Shown piece by piece: positions 8,907 through 17,256 of a DNA stretch of 64,000 nt (position 1 is its first letter; each line of letters starts with the position of its first letter). Below the pieces are notes generated by a model, which was given only the letters and a program-made list of their open reading frames with translations, was not told where the DNA came from and did not search any database. The translations under genes were made by a program, and so were the position numbers. Source of the stretch: Propionicimonas sp. (GTDB lineage Bacteria > Actinomycetota > Actinomycetes > Propionibacteriales > Propionibacteriaceae); assembly GCA_013791955.1 (NCBI GenBank), contig VMSW01000007.1, positions 310,001 through 374,000 on the forward strand, written 5' to 3'.

Positions 8907-9212
8907 GTGTTGACCACGAGTTCGTTGACTGGGAAGGGGCTGGACGAGGTTTGGGCCGCGATTCTCGAACACCGCGCCCGCCTTGAGGAAGCCGGTGAGT
9001 TGGAAGCGCGCCGGGCCCGCCAGCAACGCGAATGGCTGTGGGCCCTGGTGGCCGGCGACTTGGAGGACGCGCTGCGCAACTCCACCGCAGTCAAAGCGAT
9101 CCGCGCCCGCCTGGAAGCCGAAGTGGAATCGGGAGAACTGTCAGCCCTGGAGGCCAGCGAGCAGATCCTGGCAGCGTTCGCCACCGACGCACCAGCCATC
9201 TGGAAACGCTAA
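8907..9212 (+). pseudogene. Detached meaB 3'-end fragment
   Basis: This is an in-frame remnant of the last ~100 codons of a MeaB GTPase (KGLDEVWAAILEHRARLEEA to the stop), collinear with 3831-4136. It lacks the GTPase domain and any start signal, so it is not a working gene. The higher divergence in the final ~110 bases, mostly synonymous or conservative, shows it came from a functional but different meaB allele. Confidence 0.85.
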
Positions 9213-9277
9213 GCGGTCCCCTCAGTCGAGTTGGCCATCACGATCACGCCAAGTAGGAGAATGCCGGGGTTGTGGAT

Positions 9278-9312
9278 GTGGGTCACCCCGGCTGCTGGCC
9301 GGAGTGACCCAC
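9278..9312 (-). terminator. Hairpin downstream of the exported-protein gene
   Basis: GTGGGTCAC-C-CCGG pairs with CCGG-A-GTGACCCAC around a 7-nt loop: 9 plus 4 bp with one mismatch. It sits six bases past the stop of the minus-strand gene. There is no T-tract. Confidence 0.6.
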
Positions 9313-9318
9313 AGGGGA

Positions 9319-10164
9319 TCACAGCATGCTTGCCGTGGCCTTGGACCCATCGATCGTGACCTCTAGATAGCGGTAAATGTTCATTGCGCCCATGGCGTCC
9401 TGGTGGCCGCCGTAGCGCAGTTTGAGCACGGCGGGCTTGGTGAAGCCTTCGGCACTCCAGCCGCCGACACCTTCCATCGCCGCAAGTGACCATGAATCGT
9501 TGATGAAGTTCGAGTACTTCCCGTAGTGGACCGTGTAGGAGAACCGAAAGGCGATGTGCATCGACACGGTGCGGCCATCAGCCACGCAATCGCGGAGATG
9601 GTAGGTCCAGTGGTCGACATAGGAGACGGTGCACCCATCGACACCCATGGGCCGGATCGATCCACTGCTCTTGGCGGTCACCTTGTGAGCATTCTGCGTG
9701 CGTACGACCCGGATTGAGCCATCCTTGTAGGTCCACTTGGTGACCTTGTAACCGCCCGAGGTGGTGGTCGACTTCTTCACGGCCTTGGCTGACTTCGTGT
9801 CGGATAGCACCTTCTTGCCAGCCTTCACCTTCTTGATTAGTGCATTTCTAGTTTTCGACGGAACGCCGTACTTCTTGAGAAAGGCTCTGGTGGATGCCTC
9901 CTTGAAGACAAGTTTCACCTTCTTCTTCGCCATCGGCGCCATCCCAGTATCTGCCGGAGCCGCATTGGCCGTCCCAGCGGGCAGGGGCAGGGTTACGCTC
10001 GCCATGGTGTTGCTGGTGACAGTGGCAGCTCGGGCAGGCGCCAGTGGAGTCATCGTCAGTCCGATTACCGCCACGGTGACCGCGGCCCATCTCATTGATT
10101 TGGTGGTTGTTGAATCGAGCAAGGCTCCTCCTAGGGTGTCGGTGGAAGCACGTTCATTGACCAT
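9319..10164 (-). CDS. Exported protein of unknown function
   Basis: The ATG at 10164 gives a 281-residue protein with a long N-region and a hydrophobic signal segment (about residues 24-46, MRWAAVTVAVIGLTMTPLAP then ARA), so it is probably secreted. After an Ala/Pro-rich linker comes a Lys-rich stretch (KKKVKLVFKEASTRAFLKKYG), and then a beta-rich C-terminal domain with two cysteines (GCTVSYVDHW and RDCVADG) that may form a disulfide. No family was recognised. A shorter start at the internal Met of the signal segment is possible. Confidence 0.65.
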   Translation of the reverse strand: MVNERASTDTLGGALLDSTTTKSMRWAAVTVAVIGLTMTPLAPARAATVTSNTMASVTLPLPAGTANAAPADTGMAPMAKKKVKLVFKEASTRAFLKKYGVPSKTRNALIKKVKAGKKVLSDTKSAKAVKKSTTTSGGYKVTKWTYKDGSIRVVRTQNAHKVTAKSSGSIRPMGVDGCTVSYVDHWTYHLRDCVADGRTVSMHIAFRFSYTVHYGKYSNFINDSWSLAAMEGVGGWSAEGFTKPAVLKLRYGGHQDAMGAMNIYRYLEVTIDGSKATASML

Positions 10165-10500
10165 TTGGCCGCTTCCCTTTAGGGAGGATGTCACAATGAA
10201 AAGGCTATTCGCATTCCCAGGAATGGATAGAACTCCCCACCGGTGACGCCGACCAGACCAACACAGCGGGCAGATGGCCGTGGCGTCTGATCTTTGGCGT
10301 AGTGGTGGCTGCGGGACGTCGGTGCTAGCGGACGGACGGGCGCGCCGGCTGCTGCGTTCAAGCCTGGATTGGTCACAACTGTGTATCACCTTGGGGCAGT
10401 TTGCCCAGTCGGCCAGCCGAGGCTCGGTTGCAGGGCTATGGTGCTGATGCCGGTCCGCCATCTGGGCCGGACAAGGTATTGAATTGCCAAGGAGGCATTC
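10165..10500. other. Divergent intergenic region
   Basis: This stretch separates the minus-strand exported-protein gene from the plus-strand nucleoside operon and must hold both promoters. I see one clear palindrome (10212-10225) and the ribosome site AAGGAGG before the GTG at 10501, but no convincing -35/-10 pair and no gene. Confidence 0.5.
10212..10225. promoter_or_regulatory. Candidate operator palindrome
   Basis: CATTCC-CA-GGAATG is a perfect 14-bp palindrome about 50 bp upstream of the exported-protein start. No regulator is known for it. Confidence 0.3.
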
Positions 10501-11568
10501 GTGAAGAGGTCTTTGATCATCACCAGCGCGCTGGGCGCGCTGGCTCTCGCTCTCGGTGGGTGTGCGACGCCGCCCCCCACGCCGACGGCCGCACCCAGCG
10601 TCCCCGCCTCGAATTTCAAAGCGTGCATGGTTTCTGACGCCGGCGGCTTCGACGACAAGTCATTCAACGAGACCGCCTACGCCGGCTTGACCAAGGCGAA
10701 GACCGAACTTGGCGTGCAGACCGGCGAAGTGCAGTCCAAGACAGACGCTGACTACGCCCAGAACGTCAAGTCCATGGTTGATGCCAAGTGCGACATCATC
10801 GTGACTGTCGGCTTCAAGCTGGGCGATGCGACTGAGGCTGCGGCCAAGGCCAACCCGAGCATCAAGTTCGCCATCGTCGACTACTTCTACGAGAAGCCGG
10901 GCAAGAACCTCAAGGCTCTGTCCTTCAACACTGGCGAGCCTTCCTTCCTCGCTGGCTACGCTGCGGCCTCCCTGTCGCAGACCGGCAAAGTTGGCACCTA
11001 CGGCGGAATGAAGATCCCGACCGTGACCGCCTTCATGACCGGTTACGCCCAGGGCGTTGCCTACTACAACAAGGCCAAGGGCAAGGACGTCAAGGTCCTC
11101 GGCTGGGACGACACCAAGAAGGATGGCTCGTTCATCCCGGGCAACAACCCGTTCGGTGACGTGGCTGGCGGCAAGCAGGTTGCCACCAACCTGATCGCCC
11201 AGGGCGCTGACATCATCCTGCCGGTGGCCGGTCCGTCCGGTGAGGGCGCCCTGCAGGCAGCTCAGGCCAGCAATGGCAAGGTCGGCTCGCTGTGGGTGGA
11301 CACCGACGGCTGCGTCAGCCAGGAGAAGTACTGCGCTGTGATCCCGACCTCAGTCGGCAAGGCCATGGACGTCGCCGTGTTCGAGGCGATCAAGGCCGCC
11401 AAGGATGGCAGCTTCACCAACGATCTGTACGTTGGCACGCTGTCAAACAGCGGTGTCTACCTGGCCCCGTTCCACGATTGGGATGCCAAGGTGAGCGCCG
11501 AGACCAAGACCGAGCTGGACAAGGTGAAGGCGGACATCATCGCCGGCACCATCAAGGTCAAGTCCTAG
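10501..11568 (+). CDS. BMP-family nucleoside-binding lipoprotein
   Basis: The 355-residue lipoprotein has a signal peptide with lipobox LGGC (Cys about residue 21) and the Bmp/PnrA fold signature (MVSDAGGFDDKSFNETAYAG). The family binds purine or pyrimidine nucleosides for an ABC importer. The GTG start has an AAGGAGG site. It is the first gene of an operon with ATPase, two permeases, cytidine deaminase and adenosine deaminase, which makes nucleosides the likely ligands. A terminator-like hairpin follows directly. Confidence 0.92.
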   Translation: MKRSLIITSALGALALALGGCATPPPTPTAAPSVPASNFKACMVSDAGGFDDKSFNETAYAGLTKAKTELGVQTGEVQSKTDADYAQNVKSMVDAKCDIIVTVGFKLGDATEAAAKANPSIKFAIVDYFYEKPGKNLKALSFNTGEPSFLAGYAAASLSQTGKVGTYGGMKIPTVTAFMTGYAQGVAYYNKAKGKDVKVLGWDDTKKDGSFIPGNNPFGDVAGGKQVATNLIAQGADIILPVAGPSGEGALQAAQASNGKVGSLWVDTDGCVSQEKYCAVIPTSVGKAMDVAVFEAIKAAKDGSFTNDLYVGTLSNSGVYLAPFHDWDAKVSAETKTELDKVKADIIAGTIKVKS

Positions 11569-11587
11569 TCACCGCAATATTGCGAGA

Positions 11588-11614
11588 GGAAGGGAGGCCG
11601 ATGGCCTCCCTTCC
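11588..11614 (+). terminator. Attenuating hairpin between binding-protein and ATPase genes
   Basis: GGAAGGGAGGCC and GGCCTCCCTTCC form a perfect 12-bp stem with a GAT loop, followed by TTCCGCTT. It would cut read-through so that the binding protein is made in excess over the membrane complex. Confidence 0.7.
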
Positions 11615-11649
11615 TTCCGCTTAACCACAAAGCCTGGAAAGATCGGCAC

Positions 11650-13206
11650 GTGACAGCGCAGCACGACGCGGGGCTACAACTCCGCGAGATCACCAAGAAA
11701 TTCGGGACGTTCGTGGCCAACGATGCAGTTAGCCTCGACGTCCAGCCCGGCGAAATCCACTGCCTTTTGGGTGAGAACGGCGCCGGCAAATCCACTCTGA
11801 TGAACGTTCTCTACGGGCTTCTACAGCCCGACGGCGGGCAGATCATCCTCGACGGCGAGGAACTGCATGTCGAGAACCCGCGCCAGGCGATGGCGGCCGG
11901 CATCGGCATGGTTCACCAGCACTTCATGCTCGTCGAGGTGTTCACCGTCGCGGAGAACCTCATCCTCGGCCGCGAGGGGGGCCCGGTCCTGAACCTGGAG
12001 AAGGCCCGGGCGAAAGTGACCGAGTTGGCCGGGAGGTACAACCTGCCGGTAGACCCAGATGCCCGCATCGAGGACCTCCCCGTTGGCATTCAACAGCGGG
12101 TGGAGATCCTTAAGGCGCTGGCGAACGATGCCAAGTATCTGGTTTTCGATGAGCCCACTGCAGTGCTCACGCCGCAGGAAATCGATGAACTCATGATCGT
12201 CATGCAGAAGCTGCGCGACGACGGCAAGGGCATCGTGTTTATCACCCATAAGCTGCGCGAGGTTCGAGCTATCGCCGACCGGATCACGGTGCTGCGGCGG
12301 GGCAAGATCGTCGGCAGTGCCGAGCCGGGGACCTCTGAATCTGAGCTGGCCGAGTTGATGGTGGGACGCGCCGTTGACCTGCGCATCGCCAAACCTGAGG
12401 CCAAAGTGGGCCAGATTCGCCTATCGGTGAAGGGCCTAACCGTGGCCAACCCAGCTGGCGCGGTAGTGGTCGACGGCTTGGATTTTGAGGTGGCCAGTGG
12501 CGAGATTCTCTGCATCGCCGGCGTCCAAGGAAACGGGCAGTCCGAGCTTGCCGACGCTCTGCTCGGCAATGCGCAGGTCACCAGTGGGACGGTGACCCTG
12601 GATGGTGTCGACGTCACTCACTCCAACCCTCGGCAGACGATTGCTGCCGGGCTGGGGTTCGTCCCCGAAGACCGCCAGCACGACGGTTACGTCGCCAATT
12701 TCACGGTGGCTGAAAACCTGGTGCTGAACCGATTCACCACCCAGCCGTTCTCCAAGGGGCTAGCACTCGACCTCAAAGCCATCGCCGACAACGCTACTGA
12801 CCTGGTTGAGCGGTACGACATCCGTACCGAGTCGATCACTAAGTTGGCCAGCCAGCTTTCCGGCGGCAATGCGCAGAAACTCGTGTTGGCCAGGGAACTC
12901 TCCCGCGACCTTGCGCTGCTGGTCGCCAGCCAGCCAACTCGGGGCGTCGACGTTGGCGCTATCGAGTTTCTCCACAAGCGAATCGTCGCCGAACGCGACA
13001 CGGGCGCCGCCGTGGTGATCGTCTCAACCGAACTTGAAGAGGTCGAAGCTCTCGCTGACCGGGTTCTGGTGATGTACCGCGGGAAGGCGGTGGGCATCGT
13101 CTCCCCCGAAACCCCGCGGGACGTATTGGGGCTGATGATGGCTGGCGTGCCCTATGAGGAAGCACTGGCGAACAGCAAAGCAGCAGCCACCGGGAAGGAC
13201 AACTGA
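11650..13206 (+). CDS. Nucleoside ABC importer ATPase (double ABC domain)
   Basis: The 518-residue protein has two fused ATP-binding cassettes. The first has Walker [10 protein letters not shown] (residues 41-49). The second has the degenerate GVQGNGQSE loop and a LSGGNAQK signature, typical of the nucleoside (BmpB/NupA) and sugar (RbsA) ATPases. The GTG start is used. The stop abuts the first permease (one shared base). Confidence 0.95.
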   Translation: MTAQHDAGLQLREITKKFGTFVANDAVSLDVQPGEIHCLLGENGAGKSTLMNVLYGLLQPDGGQIILDGEELHVENPRQAMAAGIGMVHQHFMLVEVFTVAENLILGREGGPVLNLEKARAKVTELAGRYNLPVDPDARIEDLPVGIQQRVEILKALANDAKYLVFDEPTAVLTPQEIDELMIVMQKLRDDGKGIVFITHKLREVRAIADRITVLRRGKIVGSAEPGTSESELAELMVGRAVDLRIAKPEAKVGQIRLSVKGLTVANPAGAVVVDGLDFEVASGEILCIAGVQGNGQSELADALLGNAQVTSGTVTLDGVDVTHSNPRQTIAAGLGFVPEDRQHDGYVANFTVAENLVLNRFTTQPFSKGLALDLKAIADNATDLVERYDIRTESITKLASQLSGGNAQKLVLARELSRDLALLVASQPTRGVDVGAIEFLHKRIVAERDTGAAVVIVSTELEEVEALADRVLVMYRGKAVGIVSPETPRDVLGLMMAGVPYEEALANSKAAATGKDN

Positions 13207-14387
13207 TGAGCAGCACAACGTCGCGCCCGGCCTTTCTGGCGTATCTGTCCCAGTACTGGCGGGAGTGGGCCATCACCGGCGCAGCGATGGTGTTGGCCTT
13301 GTTGCTGGGCGCCATCTTGATGGTGGTAGCCGACCCGGAAGTCTCGGCGAATTTCGCCTATCTCTTCACCGCGCCGCAGTTGGCCCTCGGTGGGGCCTGG
13401 GCGAAGGTAGCCGGTGCCTATTCGGCTCTGGTGGCTGGAGCTGTCGGAAGTCCAGAGGCTTTGGCTCACACCTCAGCCAAGGCTGCACCGCTGATCTGCG
13501 CCGGGCTCGGCGTCGGGCTCGGTTTCCGGGCCGGTCTATTCAACATCGGCGCTCAGGGCCAGGCCATCATGGGATCCATCGTGGCGGCCTACATCGGATT
13601 CACTTTCCAGCTGCCCTACGGCTTGCACTTGCTAGTTGCGATCATCGGTGGCGTGGCGGCCGGAGCGCTCTGGGGCGGGGTGGTCGGTTGGCTCAAAGCC
13701 AAGACCGGCGCTCACGAGGTGATCGTGACGATCATGATGAACTACATCGCGGCTGGCCTGTTGGCATGGCTGCTGACGACGGCAGCCTTCATGCGGCCCG
13801 GTCGGATGGACCCAATCTCGCCCGAGGTGCAGCCCACTTCGGCGCTCCCGGGGATCTATCAGCAGTTCCATTTGGGCTTCCTGGTGGCGATCTTGGCGGC
13901 TGCGGCGGTGTGGTGGCTGCTGGAGCGATCGACGACGGGCTTCGCTATTCGAGCGGTCGGCCTGAATCCGAACGCTGCGGCAACCGCTGGCATGAGCGTG
14001 GCCGCCACGACCACGATCACTATGACCTTCGCTGGCGCTCTCGCCGGCTTGGCTGGAGTACAGGCAGCCCTCGGCCCGAGCGCTAACGGGGTGCCGGTGC
14101 CGCTCACCGTTGGCTTGGTTGGCACGGTCGGCTTCGACGCGATCACGGTCGCCCTCCTGGGCCGCTCCAGGCCGCTGGGGATCGTTCTGGCCGGGCTGCT
14201 CTTCGGTGGTCTGAGCGCTGGCGGCCTAGCGATGCAGAGCGTGGCGCAGACCCCTCTCACGCTCACCATGGTGCTGCAGGCATTGGTGGTGCTGTTCGTC
14301 GCCGCCCCGGCGCTGGTGCAGACCCTGGTGCCGATTCTCAAAGAACGCAAGTCAAAGAAGGTCGCAATGGCTGGAGGTGAAGCATGA
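13206..14387 (+). CDS. Nucleoside ABC importer permease 1
   Basis: The 393-residue integral membrane protein of the BPD_transp_2 family is multi-spanning, with the cytoplasmic signature GFAIRAVGLNPNAAATAGM that contacts the ATPase. It has an extended extracytoplasmic segment after the first membrane helix. Its 3' end overlaps the next permease by four bases, so the two halves of the channel are translated together. Confidence 0.93.
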   Translation: MSSTTSRPAFLAYLSQYWREWAITGAAMVLALLLGAILMVVADPEVSANFAYLFTAPQLALGGAWAKVAGAYSALVAGAVGSPEALAHTSAKAAPLICAGLGVGLGFRAGLFNIGAQGQAIMGSIVAAYIGFTFQLPYGLHLLVAIIGGVAAGALWGGVVGWLKAKTGAHEVIVTIMMNYIAAGLLAWLLTTAAFMRPGRMDPISPEVQPTSALPGIYQQFHLGFLVAILAAAAVWWLLERSTTGFAIRAVGLNPNAAATAGMSVAATTTITMTFAGALAGLAGVQAALGPSANGVPVPLTVGLVGTVGFDAITVALLGRSRPLGIVLAGLLFGGLSAGGLAMQSVAQTPLTLTMVLQALVVLFVAAPALVQTLVPILKERKSKKVAMAGGEA

Positions 14388-15682
14388 CCACCTTCAGCGC
14401 AGCCGAAGCGGTGCTGGACCAGGTTGTGAGGCTGGAAAAGGTCGAATCTGCCGATCAGAAACGGGCCAGGCTCTCTACCGGCTCGCTGGTGGTCGCGGCG
14501 GGTCTATTGCTTCTTGGACTCTCGTTCGGGGCCGGGCAGATCGCGCACTTCGCGATGTCGAATGCCTTTGATGAAGTGCAACTGCCCACCTTCGCCGTAC
14601 CAGCCGGTCCGGCAGTGCTGATCAGCGCGGTGCTTTGCTTGGCCGCTGGCGTGGGCCTGATCTCTGGGCGGCTGAGCCCGGCCTGGCGGCGAGCAGCCGG
14701 GGTCGTAGCTGGCACCAGCTTTCTGTTCGGCTTCCTGAGTTGGGCCGCAGCCACGAGCGCCCTGCCCTTTCCAGTGAGCAACCAGCTTTCGGGCACTGTG
14801 GCCACCGCCACCCCGCTAATTCTGGGCGCTCTGGCCGGTGTAATCGGTGAGCGAGCCGGGGTGGTCAACGTGGCGATCGAGGGCCAGTTCCTAAACGCAG
14901 CTTTCGCTGCGGGCATCGTTGGCTCGATCACCAAATCAATTCCGGCGGCGCTGGTCGCCGCGGTGCTGACCGCTGTGGCGACCGCTGCGTTACTCGCGCT
15001 CTTCGCCATCAAATACCTGATGGACCAGGTTGTGCTCGGTGTGGTGATCAACCTGTTGGCCTCTGGCCTGACCGGCTTCCTTTTCGATCAGTTGGTGCAG
15101 CCCCAATCGCGGGTGCTGAACTCGGCCCCGACTATGCAGCCGATACCGCTCGGTCCGCTGGCCAACATCCCGTTCCTGGGCCCGATCCTGTTCAACCAGA
15201 CGATTCTGGTCTATCTGGCGGTGTTGTCGGTCGCCGTGGTCTGGGTGCTGCTGTTCAAGACCCGCTGGGGCTTGCGCGTTCGGGCGGTGGGCGAACACCC
15301 AAAGGCGGCTGACACCGTGGGCATCTCGGTGGTGGCAGTTCGCTGGCAGGCAGTGCTGGTTGGTGGCATCTTCGCCGGGCTTGGCGGAGCCTTCTTCACT
15401 GTTGGCTCGACCGGATCGTTCGCTAAGGACCTCACCGTGGGCAACGGCTTCATCGCGCTGGCTGCGTTGATCATGGGCCGTTGGCATCCGATTTGGGCCG
15501 CACTGATGGCGCTCTTCTTTGGATTCGTCACCCAGATGGCGTCCCAGTTGCAGACGCTTTCCACTCCAGTGCCCAGCGAGTTCCTGCTGTTGTTGCCCTA
15601 CATTGCCACCATCGTGGCGGTGGCCGGTCTGATCGGCAGATCCCGGGCACCTGCAGCCGACGGCACGCCCTACATCAAATGA
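14384..15682 (+). CDS. Nucleoside ABC importer permease 2
   Basis: This 432-residue partner permease carries the matching signature WGLRVRAVGEHPKAADTVGI and about ten hydrophobic segments. With permease 1 and the double ATPase it forms a complete importer. It overlaps cdd by four bases. Confidence 0.93.
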   Translation: MTTFSAAEAVLDQVVRLEKVESADQKRARLSTGSLVVAAGLLLLGLSFGAGQIAHFAMSNAFDEVQLPTFAVPAGPAVLISAVLCLAAGVGLISGRLSPAWRRAAGVVAGTSFLFGFLSWAAATSALPFPVSNQLSGTVATATPLILGALAGVIGERAGVVNVAIEGQFLNAAFAAGIVGSITKSIPAALVAAVLTAVATAALLALFAIKYLMDQVVLGVVINLLASGLTGFLFDQLVQPQSRVLNSAPTMQPIPLGPLANIPFLGPILFNQTILVYLAVLSVAVVWVLLFKTRWGLRVRAVGEHPKAADTVGISVVAVRWQAVLVGGIFAGLGGAFFTVGSTGSFAKDLTVGNGFIALAALIMGRWHPIWAALMALFFGFVTQMASQLQTLSTPVPSEFLLLLPYIATIVAVAGLIGRSRAPAADGTPYIK

Positions 15683-16086
15683 GCGGCGTCGACTTCGAGC
15701 AGCTGCGCGCTCGGGCGATCGAGATCTCCAAGCTGGCCTACGCGCCCTACTCTGAGTTTCCGGTGGGGGCGGCCGGGCTGGTCGACGATGGCCGAATCGT
15801 CAGTGGCTGCAATGTCGAAAACGCTGCCTACGGAGTGGCGCTGTGCGCGGAGTGCGGTCTGATCTCCGAGCTCATCGCCACTGGCGGTGGCCGATTGGTG
15901 GCCGTGAGCTGCTGCAACAAGCTGGGGGAGCGAATAATGCCGTGTGGCCGGTGTCGTCAACTGCTGTTTGAACACGGCGGCGACGAACTGCTGGTTGACA
16001 CCCCGATCGGCCCCAAGTCGATGGCCGAGGTGTTGCCGCTGGCATTCGGGCCGACAGAACTGAACCACGTCAAGGAGCAGCGATGA
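15679..16086 (+). CDS. cdd: Cytidine deaminase
   Basis: The 135-residue zinc enzyme deaminates cytidine and deoxycytidine to uridine and deoxyuridine. It shows the substrate loop GCNVENAAYG, the catalytic CAE motif (ALCAECGL) and the second zinc ligand pair PCGRCRQ. The ATG overlapping the permease stop is chosen; a longer frame extends into the permease and is spurious. Location at the end of a nucleoside import operon fits salvage of imported cytidine. Confidence 0.95.
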   Translation: MSGVDFEQLRARAIEISKLAYAPYSEFPVGAAGLVDDGRIVSGCNVENAAYGVALCAECGLISELIATGGGRLVAVSCCNKLGERIMPCGRCRQLLFEHGGDELLVDTPIGPKSMAEVLPLAFGPTELNHVKEQR

Positions 16087-17150
16087 CAGTCGATCTCGAC
16101 ACCTGCAAGCAGTTGCCGAAGATCGCGCTGCATGACCACCTCGATGGCGGCCTGCGTCCGACCACGATCATCGAGGAGGCCGCCGCAGTAGGGCACGAGT
16201 TGCCGACCACCGATGCTGAGGAGTTGGGCCGCTGGTTCTTCCAGGCCGCCGATTCCGGCTCATTGGTGCGCTACCTGGAGACCTTCGCCCACACCGTGGC
16301 AGTGATGCAGACCGCCGCTTCGCTGCGCCGGGTGGCTCGAGAGTTCGTCGAAGACCAGGCTGCCGATGGGGTGATCCACGCCGAAGCGCGTTGGGCGCCC
16401 GAGCAGCACCTCGCCGGCGGGCTGAGCCTGACCGAGGCGATTGAGGCCGTCCGAGATGGCCTGGCCGAGGGGGTAGCCGCCGCGGCGGACGCCGGGCACC
16501 AGATCAATGCCACCCAGCTCCTGACCGCGATGCGGCATGTGCCCAACCCGACCACTGAGATTGCCGAGTTGGCCGTGGCCTACCGTCACGATTCGGTGGC
16601 CGGCTTCGATATCGCCGGTGCTGAGGACGGCTTCCCGCCGAGCCGCTTCGCCGCCTCCTTTGACTACTTGCGCCGAAACAACTTCGAGTTCACGATCCAC
16701 GCTGGCGAGGCCTACGGAGTGGATTCGATCTGGGAGGCCGTCCAGGTGTGTGGGGCTTCCCGCATCGGACACGGGGTCCGGCTGGTTGAAGATATCGCCG
16801 CCGACGGCACGCTGGGTGACTTCGCGCAGTATGTGCTGAACCGGCAAATCCTGCTGGAGGTCTCGCCGTCGTCCAACCTGCAGACCGGAATCGCGGCGGT
16901 GATGACCGACCATCCCTTTGGTCGGCTGGCTGATCTCGGCTTCAACGTGAGCATCAACTGCGACAACCGGCTGATGAGTGCCACCACGATGAGTAGGGAG
17001 TACGCCCTGCTCAGTGAGGCCTTCGACTACGACCTGGACGACTTGGCGGAGTTCACCTTGAACGCCGCCGCGGGTGCCTTCCTGCCGTATGCCGAGCGCG
17101 TGGAGCTGTGCGAGCGGGTGGCGACCGGTTTCGCTGCCATTAGCGGCTGA
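16083..17150 (+). CDS. add: Adenosine deaminase
   Basis: The 355-residue amidohydrolase converts adenosine to inosine. Visible active-site elements are the HDHLDG zinc motif near the N-terminus, HAGE (general acid Glu) in the middle and the SPSSN and NCDNR motifs near the C-terminal third. It is the last gene of the nucleoside operon, coupled to cdd by a four-base overlap. Inosine made here could feed the purine nucleoside phosphorylase at 25568-26350. Confidence 0.95.
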   Translation: MTVDLDTCKQLPKIALHDHLDGGLRPTTIIEEAAAVGHELPTTDAEELGRWFFQAADSGSLVRYLETFAHTVAVMQTAASLRRVAREFVEDQAADGVIHAEARWAPEQHLAGGLSLTEAIEAVRDGLAEGVAAAADAGHQINATQLLTAMRHVPNPTTEIAELAVAYRHDSVAGFDIAGAEDGFPPSRFAASFDYLRRNNFEFTIHAGEAYGVDSIWEAVQVCGASRIGHGVRLVEDIAADGTLGDFAQYVLNRQILLEVSPSSNLQTGIAAVMTDHPFGRLADLGFNVSINCDNRLMSATTMSREYALLSEAFDYDLDDLAEFTLNAAAGAFLPYAERVELCERVATGFAAISG

Positions 17151-17156
17151 ACTTGG

Positions 17157-17173
17157 CCCTGGCTGGTCCAGGG
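17157..17173 (+). terminator. Small hairpin after add
   Basis: CCCTGG-CTGGT-CCAGGG is a short GC-rich stem seven bases after the stop. A second hairpin, GTTCACC-TTCT-GGTGAAC, lies about 20 bp further on. Either could end the operon. Confidence 0.35.
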
Positions 17174-17244
17174 TGGGGGCAACACTTTGCGGATTGTTCA
17201 CCTTCTGGTGAACTGCGGTTGCCCGAACGGGCGCAAGCGCAGCC

Positions 17245-17250
17245 TAGTTT
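17245..17250 (+). promoter_or_regulatory. -10 box TAGTTT, leaderless start
   Basis: TAGTTT is followed by six bases and then the GTG start at 17257. Confidence 0.5.
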
Positions 17251-17256
17251 CGCAAT

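Noticed and set aside
8763..9212. A 149-residue gene of its own covering the meaB remnant
   Set aside because: The N-terminal part translates the palindromic repeats; only the meaB tail is protein-like.
10380..10500. Riboswitch before the nucleoside transporter operon
   Set aside because: No purine-type three-way junction or other conserved aptamer pattern could be traced.
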